Source: Thalassospira lucentensis MCCC 1A00383 = DSM 14000 (GTDB taxonomy: Bacteria > Pseudomonadota > Alphaproteobacteria > Rhodospirillales > Thalassospiraceae). From it: a stretch of DNA of 64,000 bases. Made by a program: the position numbers and the translations under genes. Location: contig NZ_ATWN01000014.1 of NCBI RefSeq assembly GCF_000421265.1, positions 1-64,000 on the forward strand. Reading direction: 5' to 3'. Shown here piece after piece: positions 25,038 to 33,061 of this stretch. Numbering within the stretch: position 1 is the first letter of the stretch; each line of letters opens with the position of its first letter. The notes under the pieces are model-generated. The model was given only the letters and a program-made list of their open reading frames with translations. It did not search any database and was not told where the DNA came from.

Positions 25038-26085
25038 TTTACGCCAGACAATTGAAATGCCCAAAACACCGATGCCCGTCGTGATCTTTGGTGCGGGTTC
25101 CATCGTGACCGATGCGCATCTTCCGGCCTATCGCGAATTGGGTATCCCGGTTGCCGGGATATTTGATCCTGATACTGCCAAGGCGCAAAAAGTCGCATCT
25201 GGTGCCGACACTCAGGCATTTAACACGGTCAAAGAGGCAGCAGGACAAACCGGGGTTGTCTTTGATCTTGCCGTGCCGCCCGCGGCAATTGTCGGTGTGC
25301 TTGAAGCCTTGCCGGATGGCGCCATCGCCCTGATCCAAAAACCGCTTGGATCGGACTTGGCCGAAGCCGACCGGATTATTTCTGTTTTACGGCGCAAGAA
25401 AATCAAGGCGGCGGTTAACTTCCAGCTGCGTTTTGCGCCCAACTCATTGGCGCTTAAGGATGCGGTCGCACAAGGATTGCTTGGTGATGTCGTTGATTTT
25501 GATGCATGGCTTGCGCTTGATACGCCCTGGCATTTGTGGGAATTCCTTGCCAATCTGCCGCGCGTCGAAATTCTTTTGCACTCGATCCATTATCTTGATT
25601 TTGTGCGCGACCTTTTGGGCAACCCCAAAGGCATTCATGCGCGTACACTTGGTCATCCGTCATCAAGTATGTCGAACACGCGCAGTGCCATGATGCTTGA
25701 TTACAGTGATCAGATCCGCTGCAATCTTTCGATCAATCACAACCATGCTTTTGGCCGGAAATTTCAGGCCTGCGAGTTTCGGATTTGCGGCACCAAAGGG
25801 GCTGCTTATATGAAGCTTGGGGTCAATCTGGACTATCCCAAGGGCGAGCCGGATGAACTTTGGCTCAATACGGACGGCGAATGGCGGCAGGTCGAACTGG
25901 TCGGTGACTGGTTCATCGCCGCATTCAAGGGGCGTTTCGCACAGCTTCAGCGGTTTGCGTGTGGACTTGACGCGGACCTTGAAGGTTCGGCTGAGGACGC
26001 ATGGCATACGATGGCCTTGGTCGAAGCTGCCTATGAAAGCTCCGCCCAGCCGATGCATCCGATCAAGGAGGCCCCGAATGCTTGA
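25030..26085 (+). CDS. Gfo/Idh/MocA-family oxidoreductase, possible aldose dehydrogenase
   Basis: This 351-residue protein has an N-terminal Rossmann domain (VVIFGAGSIVTDAHLPAYRE as one motif) and the family's second domain with LLHSIHYLDFVRDLLG. The usual EKP lysine motif reads QKPLG, keeping the lysine. The start at 25030 has GAGGAGG upstream and overlaps the mutarotase end by 8 bp; a longer frame upstream is a shadow of that gene. Next to a mutarotase and opposite a lactonase, it is my best candidate for the NAD(P)-dependent sugar 1-dehydrogenase producing the lactone. The family is broad, so this is inference. Confidence 0.8.
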   Translation: MTDLRQTIEMPKTPMPVVIFGAGSIVTDAHLPAYRELGIPVAGIFDPDTAKAQKVASGADTQAFNTVKEAAGQTGVVFDLAVPPAAIVGVLEALPDGAIALIQKPLGSDLAEADRIISVLRRKKIKAAVNFQLRFAPNSLALKDAVAQGLLGDVVDFDAWLALDTPWHLWEFLANLPRVEILLHSIHYLDFVRDLLGNPKGIHARTLGHPSSSMSNTRSAMMLDYSDQIRCNLSINHNHAFGRKFQACEFRICGTKGAAYMKLGVNLDYPKGEPDELWLNTDGEWRQVELVGDWFIAAFKGRFAQLQRFACGLDADLEGSAEDAWHTMALVEAAYESSAQPMHPIKEAPNA

Positions 26086-26524
26086 GCAGGTTACCTATTT
26101 TGAGGACTACGCAATCGGCGATGGCCGCGAAACCACGGGGCGTACGATCACGGAAACTGATTTCGTTGTTCATGCCGGGCACTCAGGCGATTTCTTTCCC
26201 CATCATCTTGATGCCGAATTTTGCAAGACACTGCCTTTTGGTCAGCGTATTGCCCATGGCACCATGGTTTTCACCATCGGGGTTGGATTGACCGCAACGG
26301 TTATAAATCCAGTCGCATTTTCATACGGCTATGACCGCCTGCGTTTTGTCAAACCGGTGTTTATTGGTGACACGATCAAATCGCGTGTCGAAATCACGGA
26401 TAAAGAAGTGATGGAAAAACGGCCCGGTTATGGCCGGGTTACCGAACGCCTGACCGTGACAAACCAAAAGGACGAGACCGCCCTTGTTGCTGATCATATC
26501 TATATGGTGGAGATGCGACCGTGA
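26078..26524 (+). CDS. MaoC-like hot-dog dehydratase
   Basis: This 148-residue single hot-dog domain contains the MaoC hydratase motif with both catalytic positions: SGDFFPHHLDAEF (Asp and His), followed by GQRIAHGTMVF. AAGGAGG lies 6 nt before the ATG, inside the end of the preceding gene (8-bp overlap). MaoC enzymes hydrate or dehydrate acyl-CoA thioesters. Its presence in a sugar-oxidation operon is unexpected and, with the CaiB gene downstream, hints at a CoA-linked branch. Confidence 0.85.
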   Translation: MLEQVTYFEDYAIGDGRETTGRTITETDFVVHAGHSGDFFPHHLDAEFCKTLPFGQRIAHGTMVFTIGVGLTATVINPVAFSYGYDRLRFVKPVFIGDTIKSRVEITDKEVMEKRPGYGRVTERLTVTNQKDETALVADHIYMVEMRP

Positions 26525-26835
26525 CAGGACCTTTCATTCTTTTACATCCGAACGACAATGTGCTGGTCGCCCGAAAACTGGCACCAGAAGGGACCAACGT
26601 GGAACTTGCCAGCGGTACGATTACGCTGACACAGGCGATCCCACTGGCCCACAAGATTGCCTGTCGTGATATTGCCGAGGGCGAACGTATCTTGAAATAC
26701 GGCATGCCCATCGGCATTACGACACACGCCATCGCGGCGGGTGCACATGTTCATGTTCACAACATTCGTTCGGCCTATACACCAACCTATGCATTGCAGG
26801 ATGCAAACGGGCAAAGCGCAGAGGTGTCATCATGA
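26521..26835 (+). CDS. UxaA-type dehydratase small subunit (SAF domain)
   Basis: This 104-residue SAF-domain protein is the N-terminal half of the altronate/galactarate dehydratase family encoded as a separate gene, with the typical AHVHVHNIRS motif. Start codon is GTG at 26521, overlapping the MaoC stop as GTGA. It is coupled to the large subunit by an ATGA overlap. Split SAF plus large subunits are known for (2R)-sulfolactate sulfo-lyase and for the Campylobacter fucose-locus dehydratase. Confidence 0.88.
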   Translation: MTGPFILLHPNDNVLVARKLAPEGTNVELASGTITLTQAIPLAHKIACRDIAEGERILKYGMPIGITTHAIAAGAHVHVHNIRSAYTPTYALQDANGQSAEVSS

Positions 26836-28034
26836 AACAACAATTCCAGGGCTATCTTCGTGCCGATGGGCGCAAGGGCATCCGAAACACGATTGTCGTG
26901 GCTTACCTTGTTGAATGTGCCCATTTCGTTGCATCCAAAATTGTTGCGGGCTTTGATGACAACGACGTGCAGCTGATCGGATTTCCCGGCTGTTTTCCGA
27001 ATGAATATGCCGCGCGCATGATGGAACGTTTGTGTACCCATCCCAATGTCGGCGGGGTGCTGTTTGTGTCGCTTGGCTGCGAAAGTTTCGACAAAGTTCG
27101 CGCATCCAAGGCCGTATCTGACTCCAACCGTCCGGTCGAAACCTTGGTGATCCAGCGATCTGGTGGAACCGCAAAAACGGTTGCGACCGGCAAAGGATGG
27201 GTGCGTTCGGCCCTGACCAAGGTGGCACAGGTTGAACGTGCTCCGATGGGTGTTGATGAGCTGATTATCGGAACGATTTGTGGCGGATCGGACGGAACGT
27301 CTGGCATTTCGGGAAATCCGGCGGCGGGCAAGGCCTTTGATCTTTTGATCGGCGAAGGCGCGGCCTGTATCTTTGAAGAAACCGGCGAGCTGATCAGTTG
27401 CGAAGACATCATGGTCGAACGCGCGGCAACACCCGAATTGGGCAAAGAGTTGCGGGCGGCCGTCGAAAAGGCTGAACGGTATTACGCAACCCTTGGATAT
27501 GGATCGTTTGCGGCAGGCAATGCCGCAGGCGGGCTTTCAACGATCGAGGAAAAAAGCCTCGGCGCCTATGTCAAATCCGGTGACAGCCAGATCATGGGGC
27601 TGATCAAGCCCGGTGATGTACCGCCCAAGGGGGGCTTGTACCTGATGGATGTAGTGCCCGATGGCGAAGTGCGGTTTGGCTTCCCGAATATTTCGGACAA
27701 TGCCGAAATCGTCGAGATGATCGCAAGTGGTGCGCATATGACGCTTTTCGTCACGGGGCGCGGGTCGGTTGTCGGTTCGGCCATTTCACCCGTGATCAAA
27801 ATTTGCGCCAATCCAGATACGTACCGCGCGCTCGAAGACGACATGGATGTGAACGCAGGCGCAATCATCGAAGGCCTGCGCTCGATTGAGGAAGTCGGAC
27901 AGGAAATCCACGATCTGGTGATTTCGGTCGCAAAAGGCGCCCAAACCAAATCCGAGATCCTCGGCCATCGCGAATTCATTCTGACATATAAAACGTTTGA
28001 ACCAATCGGGCCTTCGTGCCTGCCGACCGTTTGA
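26832..28034 (+). CDS. UxaA-type dehydratase large subunit (altronate/L-fuconate dehydratase family)
   Basis: This 400-residue protein matches the large C-terminal domain of UxaA/GarD/SuyB dehydratases (FQGYLRADGRKGIRNTIVV near the start, ICGGSDGTSGISGNPAAG mid-protein, VTGRGSVVGSAISPVIKICAN as adjoining motifs). These enzymes use iron and remove water from C2-C3 of sugar acids. With the SAF partner it would form one dehydratase. In this neighbourhood the probable substrate is L-fuconate or a stereoisomer; altronate is less likely as no altronate pathway genes are present. Confidence 0.87.
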   Translation: MKQQFQGYLRADGRKGIRNTIVVAYLVECAHFVASKIVAGFDDNDVQLIGFPGCFPNEYAARMMERLCTHPNVGGVLFVSLGCESFDKVRASKAVSDSNRPVETLVIQRSGGTAKTVATGKGWVRSALTKVAQVERAPMGVDELIIGTICGGSDGTSGISGNPAAGKAFDLLIGEGAACIFEETGELISCEDIMVERAATPELGKELRAAVEKAERYYATLGYGSFAAGNAAGGLSTIEEKSLGAYVKSGDSQIMGLIKPGDVPPKGGLYLMDVVPDGEVRFGFPNISDNAEIVEMIASGAHMTLFVTGRGSVVGSAISPVIKICANPDTYRALEDDMDVNAGAIIEGLRSIEEVGQEIHDLVISVAKGAQTKSEILGHREFILTYKTFEPIGPSCLPTV

Positions 28035-28043
28035 GGAGGAAAC

Positions 28044-28781
28044 ATGAAAAGAATTGAAGGAAAGCTGTGTCTGGTGACGGCAGCCGGGCAGGGGATCGGT
28101 CGCGCATCGGCAGAACGTCTTGCGGCCGAAGGCGGTCATGTGATCGCAACCGACATCAACGACAAAGCCCTTGCGGAACTGGCCACCATTGACGGTATCG
28201 AGGCCAGAAAGCTGGATGTCACCGATAAGGCGGCGATCACGTCGTTGATTGATGACATTGGCACCGTTGATGTTCTGTTCAACTGTGCGGGCATTGTCCA
28301 TAACGGTACGATCCTTGAGGCGACCGAAGAAGAATGGGACTTTGCTTTCGACTTGAATGTGAAGTCACAGTTCCGCATGATCCGTGCCGTGCTGCCCGGA
28401 ATGATTGAAAAAGGTCACGGGTCGATCATTAATATGTCCTCGGTCGCGGGACCGGTGACTGGTCCTGTAAACCGGTTGGTCTATTCTGCGTCCAAGGCGG
28501 CCGTTGCGGGCATGACACGGGCGATTGCCAACGATTATGTCAAACAGGGTATTCGGTGTAACGCCATAGCACCCGGAACGGTCGACAGCCCAAGCTTGCA
28601 TGAAAGGTTGCGTGCGACCGGGGATTACGACGGGGCGCTTAAGGCCTTTATCGGGCGTCAGCCGATGGGCCGGATTGGCAAGCCCGAAGAAATAGCAGCA
28701 CTGGTAACCTATCTGGCCTCTGAAGAGAGCGGATTTACCACCGGTGTCGTTCACGTTGTCGATGGCGGCTGGACTGCCTAA
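28044..28781 (+). CDS. SDR dehydrogenase, probable 2-keto-3-deoxy-L-fuconate 4-dehydrogenase
   Basis: This 245-residue short-chain dehydrogenase has TAAGQGIG as cofactor loop and the catalytic S-Y-K set (NMSSVAG, YSASKAA). It is notably like the BDH2/2-keto-3-deoxy-L-fuconate dehydrogenase branch (DVLFNCAGIVHNGTILE and GIRCNAIAPGTVDSPSLHER type stretches, recalled family patterns). It would oxidise C4 of the 2-keto-3-deoxy acid using NAD. GAGGAGG precedes the ATG by 5 nt. It lies just before the diketo-acid hydrolase, which acts next in the pathway. Confidence 0.85.
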   Translation: MKRIEGKLCLVTAAGQGIGRASAERLAAEGGHVIATDINDKALAELATIDGIEARKLDVTDKAAITSLIDDIGTVDVLFNCAGIVHNGTILEATEEEWDFAFDLNVKSQFRMIRAVLPGMIEKGHGSIINMSSVAGPVTGPVNRLVYSASKAAVAGMTRAIANDYVKQGIRCNAIAPGTVDSPSLHERLRATGDYDGALKAFIGRQPMGRIGKPEEIAALVTYLASEESGFTTGVVHVVDGGWTA

Positions 28782-28812
28782 GCGAAAATTGAAAAGAAGG
28801 AAGTGAAGTAAG

Positions 28813-29652
28813 ATGAAATTCGCACGTTATGGAGAACGCGGGGCAGAGAAGCCGGCACTTGTGGACGCAAACGGCAATCTGCGCGATCTGTCTGCGCATG
28901 TTGGCGACATCGCTGGTGACGTTCTTACCCGTCTCGATACGTTTAAATCGATTGATCCAGAATCGCTGCCGCTGGTTGATGGCGGGCAACGTCTGGGTGC
29001 CTGCGTCGGGCAGACCGGAAAGTTCATTTGTATTGGTCTGAACTATGCCGATCACGCTGCTGAGTCTGGTATGGAAGTACCGCCAGAGCCGGTTATCTTT
29101 GCCAAATATACCTCGGCGATTTGCGGCCCGAATGACCCGATCATCATTCCGCGTGGCTCGGAAAAAACCGACTGGGAAGTTGAACTGGGCTTTGTCATTG
29201 GCAAAACCGCAAAATACGTCTCTGAAGAAAATGCACTGGATCACGTTGCCGGTTTTTGCCTGATCAATGATGTGTCCGAACGCGCCTATCAGATCGAACG
29301 CGCAGGCCAGTGGTCCAAAGGCAAATCATCGGACAACTTTGGTCCGACCGGTCCGTGGCTTGTGACCCCGGACGAAGTTGGCGATTTTGACAAGCTTGGC
29401 ATGTGGCTTGATGTGAACGGCGAACGCGTTCAGGACGGATCGACCGCGACCATGGTCTACCGGGTGCCGCATCTGATCGCATACTTGTCGCAATTCTTTA
29501 CCCTGCATCCGGGCGATATCATTTCGACCGGAACACCTCCCGGTGTGGGGCTTGGCTTCAAACCGCCGCGCTATCTGAAAGAGGGCGATGTGGTTGAGCT
29601 CGGCATCGACAAGCTGGGTACGCAGCGTCAGGTTTGCGTTAAGGACGACTAA
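28813..29652 (+). CDS. FAH-family hydrolase, probable 2,4-diketo-3-deoxy-L-fuconate hydrolase
   Basis: This 279-residue fumarylacetoacetate-hydrolase-fold protein has the metal site residues in DWEVELGFVIG and NDVSERAYQ, and the C-terminal GDIISTGTPPGVGLG motif. In the non-phosphorylative fucose pathway this enzyme splits 2,4-diketo-3-deoxy-L-fuconate into pyruvate and L-lactate. It is the last gene of the operon and is followed by a strong terminator. The relevant relatives also act on the rhamnose-derived acid, so stereochemistry is not settled. Confidence 0.87.
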   Translation: MKFARYGERGAEKPALVDANGNLRDLSAHVGDIAGDVLTRLDTFKSIDPESLPLVDGGQRLGACVGQTGKFICIGLNYADHAAESGMEVPPEPVIFAKYTSAICGPNDPIIIPRGSEKTDWEVELGFVIGKTAKYVSEENALDHVAGFCLINDVSERAYQIERAGQWSKGKSSDNFGPTGPWLVTPDEVGDFDKLGMWLDVNGERVQDGSTATMVYRVPHLIAYLSQFFTLHPGDIISTGTPPGVGLGFKPPRYLKEGDVVELGIDKLGTQRQVCVKDD

Positions 29653-29677
29653 GCGTCTTTTAAGCGAAGACAAAAGT

Positions 29678-29707
29678 AAAGCGCGGTTCCCAACGGAGCC
29701 GCGCTTT
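29678..29707. terminator. Bidirectional intrinsic terminator between the FAH and CaiB genes
   Basis: AAAGCGCGGTTCC pairs with GGAGCCGCGCTTT through a CAAC loop (10 GC-rich pairs with one G-T wobble, then three A-T pairs). Located between convergent genes, with A and T runs on either side, it can stop both transcripts. Confidence 0.85.
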
Positions 29708-29735
29708 ATGAGTTTAGGGAGTAATCTTTCGCCTC

Positions 29736-30869
29736 TTACCAACCGCTTTCAAGCAGGTCATTTGCTTCGCCAAGTTTGGGGGCGGCCTTTGAGGATGCCG
29801 GGCGGCTGCCATCAATCCGTAGGGGTAGTTTTGTCGTTTTCATTTCGACATCACCCCGTCGGATGTCCTGAACCATATCAAGGTTCTGCAAGATACCGCT
29901 TTCAACCACACCATCCCAATCCATGACCGGGGCCGCCCAGATATCATTGGCGACGAATTTCTCCATCCAGTCGGCACTGTTTGATGTCTTTAGGCGTGCG
30001 GCAAGGGTGGCCTTGATCTCGTCACGATGTTTGAAGGCATCCATCTTTGTGATGTCTGTACCAATACCGGTGATTTCGGCCACAATTTCAAGCTTTCCCA
30101 TGGCAATGGCGATATAGCCGTCAGCGGTTTGGTAAACACCGTAGGGAGCCGCGAGATAGGCATGGGCCGGGTTGTTCTTTGAACGTTTCGGGGTTCGCTT
30201 CCCATCATTGAACCATGTCGTCAGAAGTTCGAACTGCAGATCGGCAAGAACCTCGATCAATGACGTTTCGACACAGCCGCCGATCCCCTTGGTCGCACGG
30301 CGATAGAGCAGGGCCAAAACACCATGTGCGAGTGCGGAACCAGCAAGCACATCGGCCACCGGAAGCCCCATCGCTACCGGGCCGTCATCCTGCCCGCCCG
30401 AAAGCCACATAACGCCGGACCGCGCCTGGGCCAAAAGATCCTGTCCGGGCAGGTTCACCCATGGACCATCAGACCCATAGCCGGTGACAGTACCGTAAAC
30501 GACAGTCGGGTTGATCTTTTTTACATCTTCATAGCCAAATCCAAGCCGTTCCATCACACCCGGGCGGAAGTTCTGCAAGATCACATCCGCGTCGGCAACA
30601 AGCTTTCGAAGCTGGGCTTTGTCTTCATCTGATTTAAGGTCCACCGCAACCGACCGCTTGTTACGGTTGATCGCGTGAAAGATCGTGCTTTCGCCGCCGA
30701 TCTTGGTGTCTGTCAGATACAGATACCGCGACAGGTCACCAAGTCCGGTGCGTTCGACCTTGACCACATCCGCGCCAAGATCAGCCAGTTTTAAGGCGCA
30801 ATAGGGCCCGGCCAGGAATTGTGAAAAATCGAGGACCTTAAGGCCATCAAGGGGCAACAGTTCAGTCAT
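29736..30869 (-). CDS. Class III CoA-transferase (CaiB/BaiF family)
   Basis: This 377-residue protein has the family N-terminus (LDGLKVLDFSQFLAGPYCA), VERTGLGD and the catalytic-aspartate motif LPGQDLLAQARSG. Members move CoA between organic acids in the cytoplasm. Its ATG overlaps the stop of an upstream solute-binding-protein gene by 4 bp, so both are made together, and both are divergent from the IclR gene. With the MaoC gene in the facing operon it suggests an acyl-CoA step in this locus. The acid substrate is unknown. Confidence 0.88.
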   Translation of the reverse strand: MTELLPLDGLKVLDFSQFLAGPYCALKLADLGADVVKVERTGLGDLSRYLYLTDTKIGGESTIFHAINRNKRSVAVDLKSDEDKAQLRKLVADADVILQNFRPGVMERLGFGYEDVKKINPTVVYGTVTGYGSDGPWVNLPGQDLLAQARSGVMWLSGGQDDGPVAMGLPVADVLAGSALAHGVLALLYRRATKGIGGCVETSLIEVLADLQFELLTTWFNDGKRTPKRSKNNPAHAYLAAPYGVYQTADGYIAIAMGKLEIVAEITGIGTDITKMDAFKHRDEIKATLAARLKTSNSADWMEKFVANDIWAAPVMDWDGVVESGILQNLDMVQDIRRGDVEMKTTKLPLRIDGSRPASSKAAPKLGEANDLLESGW

Positions 30870-32005
30870 GCGCAGAAGCTTTCGTCAAATCGGTTCTGAA
30901 GGGCGGGAAGGGCAGCATCCGGGGTGGTTTTTTCGCGAAGAAGATCCAGCAGGATTTCGGATGCGTCTTCCTGAAAAGCCATATATCCGGCGTGACGCGG
31001 GCGCAGCCATGCCGCCTCGTGGGTCATGCGGGTATTGTTATAAAGTCCACCAACCGGAGCATTCACCGACGTGTCGCCCCAGGCAACTGCATTGCCCGGT
31101 TGACCATTGTTCTGGGAATACAGTCCGCGCTGGATGTCAGACGATGCCACCCAAAGCGCGAACTCGGTGCAAATTTCGGGGTGTTTCGTACCAGATGAAA
31201 CCGCAATCCCCGTTCCCCCAAGGGCCGATCCAAGCGGGCCAGACGCACCAAGTGACGGCATATCGTGGAAGGCTATGCGATGGGAACGATATCCCACCCG
31301 GCCATAAGGCGCATACAGGTAAACAAATGGGCACAGGGCAAATTGATCACCATCTGCAAGCGCATCAAGGGCGGCAATCGGATCCATGTCAAAACAGGCC
31401 GGATCGACAAGATTGGCCAATGCCTGCATGGCGGCAATGACGTCGCGTGCGGCGGTGCTGTCAATCTGTGCGTGGCGCGTGACCGGGAAAGGTGCGCCAT
31501 GGTTTGCCAGTAACGTGAAAAACGACATCAGCACGTGGGGGGCGCGCAGTGGCCAGACCACACGACCCTTTTTTGCCTCGGCAAGGGCATCGTCAAACCG
31601 GGGGACGGGGCCGGTTAAAAGGTCCGGGCGCAATGCCTGCACCTGACAGGCGGCATCAACGGGTAAGGCCCATTGATGGTCTTTGTAAAAATAGCTTTGA
31701 AAACTTTTGCCAACTGTCTCGGCGAACAACTGTGCCAGCTTGTCTTGGTCGCCAAAGCGATCGATTGGAAGAAGGCAGTTTTTTTCAACCACGGCACCGA
31801 CATGGGGATGATCAATGATGATGAGGTCATAGGCGCTTGCCAGTTCCTCAACCGGGGTGCTTTCAAACTCCTGAAGAGATCGCTTGTCCCAAACGATCTC
31901 AACATTGGGATGGCGTTCACGAAACACAGAACTCGCAGCAACCAATGGATCGTAGCCACGCGGATCAGACCACGTCATTCCCCTGAGGCGTATTGTGTCG
32001 GGCAT
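30866..32005 (-). CDS. Family-1 solute-binding-protein homologue without signal peptide
   Basis: This 379-residue protein has a carbohydrate-binding-protein fold (ERHPNVEIVWDKRSLQEF, ALGGTGIAVSSGTKHPEICTEFALWV, YSQNNGQPGNAVAW as separate motifs). The N-terminus MPDTIRLRGMTWSDPRGYDP starts directly in the mature fold with no hydrophobic leader. The ATG at 32005 is fixed by AGGAGGAAA 6-8 nt upstream; the frame extends only 8 residues further (MTAGGNFS), which is not a signal either. No permease or ATPase gene accompanies it; instead it is coupled to a CaiB gene. It may be a cytoplasmic sugar- or acid-binding protein or a repurposed enzyme. No function is claimed. Confidence 0.82.
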   Translation of the reverse strand: MPDTIRLRGMTWSDPRGYDPLVAASSVFRERHPNVEIVWDKRSLQEFESTPVEELASAYDLIIIDHPHVGAVVEKNCLLPIDRFGDQDKLAQLFAETVGKSFQSYFYKDHQWALPVDAACQVQALRPDLLTGPVPRFDDALAEAKKGRVVWPLRAPHVLMSFFTLLANHGAPFPVTRHAQIDSTAARDVIAAMQALANLVDPACFDMDPIAALDALADGDQFALCPFVYLYAPYGRVGYRSHRIAFHDMPSLGASGPLGSALGGTGIAVSSGTKHPEICTEFALWVASSDIQRGLYSQNNGQPGNAVAWGDTSVNAPVGGLYNNTRMTHEAAWLRPRHAGYMAFQEDASEILLDLLREKTTPDAALPALQNRFDESFCA

Positions 32006-32099
32006 AGAAAAATTTCCTCCTGCCGTCACTTTAAGGGTGATGATTTATAAATGAAAGAGTATTTTATATTTGATATTGTGTTTATGCTAACGCAGGTTC

Positions 32100-32117
32100 G
32101 GTTGCCAGAAAGCAACC
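32100..32117. promoter_or_regulatory. Inverted repeat upstream of the IclR gene
   Basis: GGTTGC at 32100-32105 and GCAACC at 32112-32117 form a 6-bp dyad with a 6-nt spacer in the 169-bp divergent gap. It lies 57 bp before the IclR start and could be an operator for that protein. Confidence 0.45.
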
Positions 32118-32174
32118 CGCGCGCATATACTCCGCCTAATGTAAAAAGCGGTTCGCAAACCCCTGAGAGGACCT

Positions 32175-32969
32175 ATGAACGGCAAAGCCGAAGTACCAAC
32201 GGAAGAAGAAAAATACCGCGCCCCGGCATTGTCAAAAGGGCTTGATATTCTTGAGCTTCTTGCCTCTGAGGCGGATGGGTTATCGCAGATCGCCATTGCC
32301 AAGGAACTGGGGCGCAATACCTCGGAAATTTTCCGTATGCTCATGGTGCTGTGCCAGCGCGGATATGTCGAACAGCGCGAAGATGATGACCGGTATCTGT
32401 TAACGACCAAGATGTTCGAAGTCGCACACCGTCATCCGCCAATCCGTCGCCTGACCTCCATCGCGGGGGAGGCGATGCAACGCCTTGCCAATGATGTGAA
32501 CCAGTCAATGCATCTGGCGATCATTCATTCGGGCAAAGTCCTTGTCATCGCGCAGGTTGACTGCCCGGATAATAACATCACCGCGGTACGCCTTGGCGCG
32601 CAGATCAACATCTATGACACGGCATCAGGCCGGGTTCTGGCGGCATGGATGGCACCAGACGCGCGTGACATGTTGCTTCAGGAAGCCGGTGGAGAAGGCA
32701 AAGAGGAACACCAAGCCTTCCTTGCCGATTTGCGTGACGTGCGAGAAGCCGGATATTGTGAATCCCAATCTTTGACCATCGGGGGCGTTTTGAACCTGTC
32801 CGCCCCGATCTTTGATTTCTCGGGCAAGGTTGTCGCCGCCCTGACGATCCCCTTCATCCATCGTCTGTCGGGAACCTCGATTGTTACCGTCGATGAATGC
32901 CGGGAACGTCTGGTCGCGCTATGTGCCGATATATCGCGCAGGCTCGGTGCTGGGGCTGGCAGCAGTTAA
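32175..32969 (+). CDS. IclR-family transcriptional regulator
   Basis: This 264-residue protein has an IclR winged helix (APALSKGLDILELLASEADGLSQIAIAKELGRN as adjoining parts, residues 17-50) and a C-terminal effector domain ending in the expected AALTIPFIHRLSG strand. It is divergent from the binding-protein/CaiB pair and close to the fucose-type operon, which has no other regulator. It is therefore the likely controller of both, with a sugar or its 2-keto-3-deoxy acid as effector (inference). The start at 32175 follows AGAGGACCT. Confidence 0.92.
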   Translation: MNGKAEVPTEEEKYRAPALSKGLDILELLASEADGLSQIAIAKELGRNTSEIFRMLMVLCQRGYVEQREDDDRYLLTTKMFEVAHRHPPIRRLTSIAGEAMQRLANDVNQSMHLAIIHSGKVLVIAQVDCPDNNITAVRLGAQINIYDTASGRVLAAWMAPDARDMLLQEAGGEGKEEHQAFLADLRDVREAGYCESQSLTIGGVLNLSAPIFDFSGKVVAALTIPFIHRLSGTSIVTVDECRERLVALCADISRRLGAGAGSS

Positions 32970-32999
32970 GATGAAACTGTGGTGTAAACGGTTTTAACA

Positions 33000-33014
33000 A
33001 CTTGTTTTACAAGT
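33000..33014. promoter_or_regulatory. Dyad ACTTGT-TTT-ACAAGT upstream of the hydroxyacid dehydrogenase
   Basis: A perfect 6-bp dyad with a 3-nt centre lies 47 bp before the start codon. Its TTGT/ACAA half-sites resemble GntR/FCD operators, though no such regulator is adjacent. Confidence 0.5.
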
Positions 33015-33061
33015 ATGCGTTGACTAGTCTGAAGGTCCTTGCCCCATCGGAGTAGCCTCTC

